Source: an uncultured Clostridiaceae bacterium
GTDB taxonomy: Bacteria > Bacillota > Clostridia > TANB77 > CAG-508
DNA length: 11,215 nt
Assembly: GCA_958402495.1 (NCBI GenBank)
Contig: CATXTS010000057.1
Coordinates: forward strand, 1 to 11,215
Direction: 5' to 3'
The notes under the pieces were generated by a model, which worked only from the letters and a program-made list of their open reading frames with translations, did not search any database and was not told where the DNA came from. Below are positions 7,019-11,215 of this stretch, piece after piece (within the stretch, counting starts at the first letter, position 1; every line of letters starts with the position of its first letter). The position numbers were made by a program, and so were the translations under genes.

Positions 7019-7918
7019 CTATTTTTCTAAAATACAAGTAATGACATCTTGATAAGCTCTCTGGTCTGCTTGTGTTTTTTTCTCTCCTCTTTCTAACAAC
7101 CAAATATGTCTTTGCTCTGGATATTCTCTTAAATCAATTGTTACATTTTCCTTTTTTGCTTTTTCTACTAACCTATGGGTATCTGGATTTAAAATATCAT
7201 AGGTACCTGTAAAAATAATGACATTTTGTAAGTTCTTAAGTGGTCCATGAATGGGATTCACCCAATATTGATTCATACCATCTTCCCCAGCATAAGCAAT
7301 ACCAGCTAAGATTAATGCTTCTTTGTTTAATTGCTTATCTTTACTCTCTACTGCTGTAATCTCTGGATTTCTTAGACTCACATCTAACCAAGGAGAAATT
7401 AAAATCGTTTTTTTTGGTTGCCTTTTTCCATCTTCCCCTAATTTCTCACATAGTGCTAAGGCTATGCCACCACCTGCAGAGTCTCCCATTATAATCATAT
7501 TTTCTGAATCTACTGTTTCTAATAATTCTTGGTATAGCGGATATATCATTAAATACACATCTTTATAGTTATATTTCGGTGTTAATGGATAGTCTGGTAA
7601 AATAATCGTCGCACCGGTATCAGAAACTAAATCCTCCAGAAATTCCCAATGTGTTCTAGAAGTTTCTGCCATATAAGAGCCTCCATGTAAATAGAAAATC
7701 ATCGTGCTTGTTTTACTTTCTTCTCTCGGAGAAATGACAAATACCTTTCTATTTTGAAATTGTTTTTCTTCTATGTGATACTTCTGAGCTAGTTCTTTGG
7801 GTGGTCTAGATTCGATTTCTGCATTAAATAGATAAATACAAACAACTGCAATACCAATTAATACTAGAATTAATAGCATACCGATTATTTTAAAAATTTT
7901 CTTTGTTTTTTGCTTCAC
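7019..7918 (-). CDS. Membrane-anchored alpha/beta hydrolase (HSL/esterase-lipase type)
   Basis: A 299-residue protein with a basic start (MKQKTKKIFK) and one membrane helix at about residues 9-31, then an alpha/beta hydrolase domain of the hormone-sensitive-lipase group. The oxyanion HGG motif is at 78-80 (FYLHGGSY), the nucleophile elbow GDSAGG at 145-150 (S147), the acid is D241 (TGTYDILNPD) and the base H271 (EQRHIWLL). The catalytic triad is complete, so it should be an active esterase or deacylase, facing outward if the helix is an uncleaved anchor. The start is a GTG at 7918 with AAGG seven bases before it. It is the first gene of an operon with the acyltransferase and the DUF6320 protein, driven by the promoter at 7950-7978. 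Pairing a hydrolase with an acyltransferase suggests addition and removal, or transfer, of acyl groups on an envelope molecule. Confidence 0.88.
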   Translation of the reverse strand: MKQKTKKIFKIIGMLLILVLIGIAVVCIYLFNAEIESRPPKELAQKYHIEEKQFQNRKVFVISPREESKTSTMIFYLHGGSYMAETSRTHWEFLEDLVSDTGATIILPDYPLTPKYNYKDVYLMIYPLYQELLETVDSENMIIMGDSAGGGIALALCEKLGEDGKRQPKKTILISPWLDVSLRNPEITAVESKDKQLNKEALILAGIAYAGEDGMNQYWVNPIHGPLKNLQNVIIFTGTYDILNPDTHRLVEKAKKENVTIDLREYPEQRHIWLLERGEKKTQADQRAYQDVITCILEK

Positions 7919-7949
7919 TTCTTAACCTTCTTCTTTTTTCTTTACTTGC

Positions 7950-7978
7950 ATTCTACCATGTTTATACCACTTTGACAA
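7950..7978 (-). promoter_or_regulatory. Promoter of the hydrolase operon
   Basis: On the minus strand TTGTCA (7978-7973), a 17-base spacer and TAGAAT (7955-7950) form a good sigma-A promoter about 30 bases upstream of the GTG start. Confidence 0.7.
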
Positions 7979-7996
7979 GTAAATCACTTAAAGCTA

Positions 7997-8038
7997 AAAT
8001 ACAGAAAGCAAGCTATAAGTGGCTTGTTTTCTGTATTT
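7997..8038. terminator. Long hairpin, possible bidirectional or minus-strand terminator
   Basis: A 17-bp inverted repeat (7997-8013 with 8022-8038) with one G-T pair and an eight-base loop. The T-rich flank is short on both sides (ATTTTA on minus, ATTTGTTTA on plus). It lies between the pilin-like gene (stop at 8233) and the hydrolase promoter, so it may end the leftward pilin transcript after an unusually long 3' untranslated stretch of about 195 bases. The rest of 7979-8232 shows nothing I can name. Confidence 0.5.
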
Positions 8039-8232
8039 GTTTATGATTATGAAAGTTTTATTAACATACAGACTATGGTTTGTAACTTTATCCCTTTCTG
8101 GAAAGCTTTTTAATGTATTATGCTATATTTTTTACATATTATATATGATTCATGTTTGATATTTTCTTTTATTCTTCTGCCATTCTAAATTCTATTCTTT
8201 TTACAAAATTACCTATTATATCCTGAATATAC

Positions 8233-9039
8233 TTATTCTGATATATATAAGAAAACAATATGCCTAATAGGATATCCATTCCCAGCATATGTATTAATTT
8301 GTAAGGTTGTTCCTGCAATTGCTTTTATTTTACTACAATAGAAATGTGCCTGTGTTCCGTGATTTACATTTTCAAATCCAAACTCAGCTTTATTGTCATA
8401 AATAACTTCCATATTTTCATAACCAGTTACACTGACAGAAGAACCTGAGCTACTACAGTGATATTGTGATTTTGCCAGTGAGACACATAATAAATAAGTC
8501 CCTGATTTTTCAATAGAATACGTTATGTCACGATTACCATCACCATTATATCCATTTCCACTTATTTTTTCTATTGTACTCGTGTTTCTTTCATCTATCC
8601 CTGTCATCATCTCCCCATTTACCCATGCTGTTTTTCCTTTTAAAATATCACTTGGCGTTGCGGTAGCATTCTTTGTTTTTTCTTTTATAATTTTTCCTAT
8701 ATGACTAGCCATTATTTCTGCCTCGTCTGTATCTGCTGTTGGCACCCCTTGCAAGGTAATTGCTTCAGCTATTATTTTCTTAAATTTTATTAATTTTGCA
8801 ATTGCTTCTTGGCTACTGCTATCTGCTTCTTCATAAATACCATCTAGATGACTATATAAAACGTTTAAATTCTTTTGTTCCTCTTCTTGTGCCAATCGTA
8901 TATTTTCTTTTGCTTGTTGTGCTTTTGTTATAATTCCTCCATCGCCTATTGTTACATTTAAACTAATACCTGCTAAAATAATGGATATGATAATGGTAAT
9001 AACTAAACTAACTAATGTGATTCCCTTTTGTTTTTTCAT
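8233..9039 (-). CDS. Prepilin-type surface protein with phage-tail-like GKTAWVNG segment
   Basis: A 268-residue protein. It begins with a prepilin leader and hydrophobic helix: KKQKG, the predicted cleavage point after Gly6, then ITLVSLVITIIISIILAGISL. Position +5 after the cleavage point is Ser rather than the Glu of classical type IV pilins. A helical, charged stalk follows (about 35-95), then at about 126-147 a TATPSDILKGKTAWVNGEM-type segment of the kind found as repeats in phage tail-fibre and minor structural proteins. The last 110 residues are rich in Gly, Ser, Tyr and short beta strands (GNGYNGDGNRDITYSIEKSGTYLL...), with three Cys. The ATG at 9039 is used because AGAGGAT precedes it; the frame is open to 9168, but that extension lacks a ribosome site. 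Divergent to the 575-residue variable protein; probably another exported pilin-like adhesin. A TATAAT at 9203-9198 is a possible -10. Confidence 0.75.
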   Translation of the reverse strand: MKKQKGITLVSLVITIIISIILAGISLNVTIGDGGIITKAQQAKENIRLAQEEEQKNLNVLYSHLDGIYEEADSSSQEAIAKLIKFKKIIAEAITLQGVPTADTDEAEIMASHIGKIIKEKTKNATATPSDILKGKTAWVNGEMMTGIDERNTSTIEKISGNGYNGDGNRDITYSIEKSGTYLLCVSLAKSQYHCSSSGSSVSVTGYENMEVIYDNKAEFGFENVNHGTQAHFYCSKIKAIAGTTLQINTYAGNGYPIRHIVFLYISE

Positions 9040-9286
9040 ATTTATCCTCTTTTCCGATATGTTTTGCATAATTATTTTATAATAAATCCTAAAACTTTGT
9101 TCTTTATCATTATCCTCTTTATATTCATAAGTTTGCATAAAAAAAGGAATGGAAATTTTAGGTTTCATTTTATGTGAATTTAAAATACAGAGAATACATT
9201 ATACACTAGAATGAGGAACATGGTAGTATTTCTTAAAATAGGTACTATTACAAAATTAAATTACTGTGAAGCGCAAAAATTGTCTA

Positions 9287-9326
9287 TTGACAAACGCTAC
9301 TTGCATTATTATAATGATGCAAGTAG
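9287..9326 (+). promoter_or_regulatory. Consensus promoter overlapped by a 30-bp palindromic operator-like site
   Basis: TTGACA (9287-9292), a 17-base spacer and TATAAT (9310-9315) match the sigma-A consensus exactly. A near-perfect 30-bp palindrome (9297-9326; arms CTACTTGCAT and ATGCAAGTAG, one mismatched pair inside) is centred on the -10 box and extends to about the transcription start. A dimeric repressor bound there would block polymerase. No T-run follows, so a terminator is unlikely. Transcription would begin near 9322, giving a leader of about 125 bases. Confidence 0.8.
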
Positions 9327-9328
9327 CA

Positions 9329-9354
9329 TATATTAGTATCATTTACCTAATATA
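9329..9354 (+). other. Hairpin at the start of the 5' untranslated leader
   Basis: TATATTAG and CTAATATA form a perfect but A/T-rich 8-bp stem with a ten-base loop, within the first 10-35 bases of the predicted transcript. It could stabilise the message or be chance in AT-rich DNA. The rest of the leader, up to the AAAGGAG at about 9433, has no clear riboswitch pattern. Confidence 0.3.
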
Positions 9355-9447
9355 CAATATATGGAAATAAAAAACAATAAAGCTTACGGTAATAGTATAT
9401 TTTTATGAAAATGGTAAAGAATACTAAAAAACAAAGGAGAGAAAAAA

Positions 9448-11175
9448 ATGAAACACAAACAAAGAGGAATTACTTTAATCGCTTTAGTCATTACGATTAT
9501 TGTTTTAATTATTTTAGCGGGTGTAGCGATTAATGCCTTAGTCGGAGAAAATGGTATTATCACACAGGCACAAAAAGCAAAGAATGACACAGAACAAGGA
9601 AAAAAAGATGAAGAAAGAGGTTTACTTAGTTTAGAAGAGCAAATTAATCAAGCACTTGGAGAGAGTTTTAATACACAAGAAGGTGTCAATAGACCAACGT
9701 TAACAGCAGGAATGACTCCCATTAAATTTGTAGAACCAACGAATAGTGAAAAAGGAAAAGCAGAGAAAACGAACAATAGCGATACCAGTTGGTATGATTA
9801 CAATAGTAAAAAGTGGGCAAATGCCCAGACAGAAGATGGAAGCATGTGGGTATGGATACCTAGATATGCTTACAGAGTAAATGAAACCGATAAAAAATTT
9901 GATATCAAATTCCTAATAGGAACAACAGATAATTACTATGATGAACATGGACAAATTCAAACAGCAAAACGTTGTACAAATGTAAATGAAGAAATCGATA
10001 CTAAAACAGGTTATACTGTACACCCAGCCTTTACTGATGAAACAGCAATTGGTTACAGAAATGGTGGATGGGATACAGAACTACCTGGAATATGGGTAGC
10101 TAAATTTGAAGCAGGCTATGCTAGTGGAAATAATACTGCACCAGTAAAAGCAAGTAGTGTCAGCTATTCTCAAAGCACTGCATGGGTAAAAAATATAGAA
10201 GCAGGAACAAATAATGACTCTAGTCAAATAGCTCGTAACTGGTTAGACGGTATTTATGGAGATACAAAACCAGCTATCAAATATCCAACATTTCAACCAG
10301 TAACGTATAGTATAAATTATATTAACCAGAATGATGCTTTTAATATAGCCAAGGTAATGACTGAAGATGGAAACATATATGGTTTAACAGATAGTAGCGA
10401 CTCACATTTAATGAAAAATAGTGAATGGGGAGCTGTAGCTTATTTAAGTCAAAGTCAATATGGATTAGATAAACAAAAAGTATATATTAATAATGTTAGT
10501 TTAAATAGTGGAGGAACTACAAGAACCAATACAGCAGGAAAAAGTGGAGTAGATAGTGTATACGCCGTAACAGGCTGTACAACTGGTTCTACTAGTGCAG
10601 AAGAAGCAGTCAAAACAATAACAAATATTAATGGAACGACAGGAAATACAGCGAATAATGGGGTTTATACCTGGGACCAAGTAAATGGTTGTAAAGCAAG
10701 TAGTACAGGGACTATCTATGGAATCTATGACCTAAGTGGAGGAGCCTATGAAAGAACCTCCGCTTATGTAGCAAATGAAAATAGTAATTTAAAAGATTAT
10801 GGAGCAAGTATAGCATATGATGGAAATACACTAAAAACAGCCAGCACTAAATATACAACAGTATATCCATTTGACAGTAGTACAGATAATACAGGAATAA
10901 CTAACAATGAGACAAACTTAAATACCGCAAGTACAAATAACTACAAGAAAAATAATTTAATCTATGGAGATGGTATCTACGAGACGTCTACAGCTGGAAT
11001 TGAAAGTACCTCGTGGTACGGCGACTCTTCTTATTACCCAGGCTTGCACAATCCATTCTCGATTCGTAGCGGTTATGTATGGAATGGCTCGGGTGCCGGT
11101 CTCTTCTATTTTTATCGTTCTGGTGGCAATAGCAGTTACTATCATGGATTCCGTGCAGTGCTTACCGTGTCCTAG
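9448..11175 (+). CDS. Prepilin-type protein with C-terminal FGE/C-type-lectin-like variable domain (candidate DGR target)
   Basis: A 575-residue protein. Residues 1-7 (MKHKQRG) are a prepilin leader with predicted cleavage after Gly7; ITLIALVITIIVLIILAGVAI (8-28) is the hydrophobic helix, with Ala where classical pilins have Glu at +5. A charged helix follows (about 40-72). From about 130 there is a large domain seen in clostridial surface proteins: GSMWVWIPRYAYRV (131-144), YTVHPAF...GGWDTELPGIWVAKFEAGYASG, HLMKNSEWGAVAYLSQS (320-336), and TGTIYGIYDLSGGAYERT (420-437). The last is the formylglycine-generating-enzyme/C-type-lectin signature. The C-terminus reads GYVWNGSGAGLFYFYR...GFRAVLTVS, the usual end of DGR variable proteins. 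The last 165 bases are adenine-poor compared with the gene body. AAAGGAG lies eight bases before the ATG. Inferred role: a displayed, diversifiable ligand-binding protein; the ligand is unknown. Confidence 0.85.
   Translation: MKHKQRGITLIALVITIIVLIILAGVAINALVGENGIITQAQKAKNDTEQGKKDEERGLLSLEEQINQALGESFNTQEGVNRPTLTAGMTPIKFVEPTNSEKGKAEKTNNSDTSWYDYNSKKWANAQTEDGSMWVWIPRYAYRVNETDKKFDIKFLIGTTDNYYDEHGQIQTAKRCTNVNEEIDTKTGYTVHPAFTDETAIGYRNGGWDTELPGIWVAKFEAGYASGNNTAPVKASSVSYSQSTAWVKNIEAGTNNDSSQIARNWLDGIYGDTKPAIKYPTFQPVTYSINYINQNDAFNIAKVMTEDGNIYGLTDSSDSHLMKNSEWGAVAYLSQSQYGLDKQKVYINNVSLNSGGTTRTNTAGKSGVDSVYAVTGCTTGSTSAEEAVKTITNINGTTGNTANNGVYTWDQVNGCKASSTGTIYGIYDLSGGAYERTSAYVANENSNLKDYGASIAYDGNTLKTASTKYTTVYPFDSSTDNTGITNNETNLNTASTNNYKKNNLIYGDGIYETSTAGIESTSWYGDSSYYPGLHNPFSIRSGYVWNGSGAGLFYFYRSGGNSSYYHGFRAVLTVS
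11011..11175 (+). other. Candidate DGR variable region (VR)
   Basis: By hand count this stretch has 28 A in 165 bases (17%), while a sample of the same gene at 10801-10860 has 29 A in 60 (48%). Codons switch abruptly to NNY forms (TAC, GGC, GAC, TCT, TAT, CAC, AAT, AGC) encoding Y, G, D, S, H and N, interrupted by fixed TGG, CCA and the GGTGCCGGTCTCTTC block. This is what adenine-directed mutagenesis from AAY codons in a template repeat would leave. It maps to the end of the lectin-like fold (residues 522-575) and finishes in GGATTCCGTGCAGTGCTT, a conserved-looking end that could hold the initiation site of homing. No template copy is visible in the window, and the 40 bases after the stop contain only a weak TAGTT/AACTA hairpin (11192-11206). 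Confidence 0.75.
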
Positions 11176-11215
11176 CACTTTAAAAATCTTATAGTTAAAA
11201 AAACTAAAAACAAAT

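Noticed and set aside
8400..8500. Second DGR variable region in the Ser/Gly/Tyr-rich C-terminal part of the minus-strand pilin-like gene
   Set aside because: Adenine is not depleted there, the segment is internal, and no GFR-type ending is present.
9040..9168. Upstream extension of the pilin-like ORF (43 extra codons to an ATG at 9168)
   Set aside because: No ribosome site at 9168, and the prepilin leader with a good AGAGGAT starts at 9039; the extension would put 43 residues before a leader that must be N-terminal.
10981..11175. Higher GC at the 3' end as a sign of horizontal transfer or a mis-assembled chimera
   Set aside because: The reading frame and the FGE/lectin-like protein pattern continue without a break to GFRAVL, and the bias is specifically against adenine with NNY codons, which fits DGR mutagenesis better.
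10957..11194. Overlapping 73-76 codon ORFs on both strands over the variable region
   Set aside because: They are shadows of the 575-residue gene, open because the adenine-poor, NNY-rich region has few stop codons in other frames.
1..11215. CRISPR array, tRNA, rRNA, DGR template repeat or reverse transcriptase inside the window
   Set aside because: No regularly spaced repeats, no cloverleaf-like gene, no second copy of the variable region and no reverse-transcriptase motif were seen on either strand.

Overview
The window looks like the chromosome of a low-GC Bacillota, most likely a gut-type member of the Clostridia. The grounds are strongly AT-rich intergenic DNA, AGGAGG-type ribosome sites, sigma-A-like promoters, rho-independent terminators, and prepilin leaders of the KGITLIALVIT type, which as far as I recall are common in uncultured gut clostridia. 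No rRNA or tRNA gene and no CRISPR array is visible. Almost everything reads on the minus strand up to about position 9040. The last gene reads on the plus strand and is the most interesting one.

Region 1-1800 is accessory DNA. It holds the 5' part of a DUF1016/YhcG-type nuclease gene cut by the window edge, and a tnpV-like gene of the kind carried by Tn4451-type mobilisable transposons. Next comes a small ACT-domain gene flanked by two short, mutually similar prepilin-leader ORFs. A perfect 29-bp palindrome lies upstream of the DUF1016 gene, and most of it is found again inside that gene.

Region 1800-2570 has no protein gene that I can support. It contains a plausible stand-alone small RNA (promoter, hairpin, C-rich single strand, terminator). 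Region 2570-5060 carries two membrane-anchored cell-wall enzymes, an M23/LytM peptidase and a NagZ-like family 3 glycosidase, each with its own terminator.

Region 5157-7918 is a compact three-gene operon read leftwards from a good promoter at 7950-7978. It encodes an HSL-type alpha/beta hydrolase, a condensation/alcohol-acetyltransferase-like enzyme with an HxxxDG motif, and a DUF6320-like membrane protein that lacks the usual N-terminal zinc ribbon. The set suggests acyl transfer at the membrane, with substrate unknown.

Region 8233-11215 is a divergent pair of pilin-like surface proteins. The minus-strand protein joins a prepilin leader to a phage-tail-like GKTAWVNG segment and a beta-rich C-terminus. 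The plus-strand protein (575 aa) joins a prepilin leader to an FGE/C-type-lectin-like domain. Its last 165 bases are abruptly poor in adenine and rich in NNY codons, and end in GFRAVL. This is the signature expected of the variable region of a diversity-generating retroelement (DGR). The template repeat and reverse transcriptase are not in the window and would be expected just downstream. The gene has a consensus promoter (TTGACA-17-TATAAT) overlapped by a 30-bp near-palindrome, so expression is probably controlled. The main hypothesis is a regulated, hypervariable, pilus- or membrane-displayed ligand-binding protein.
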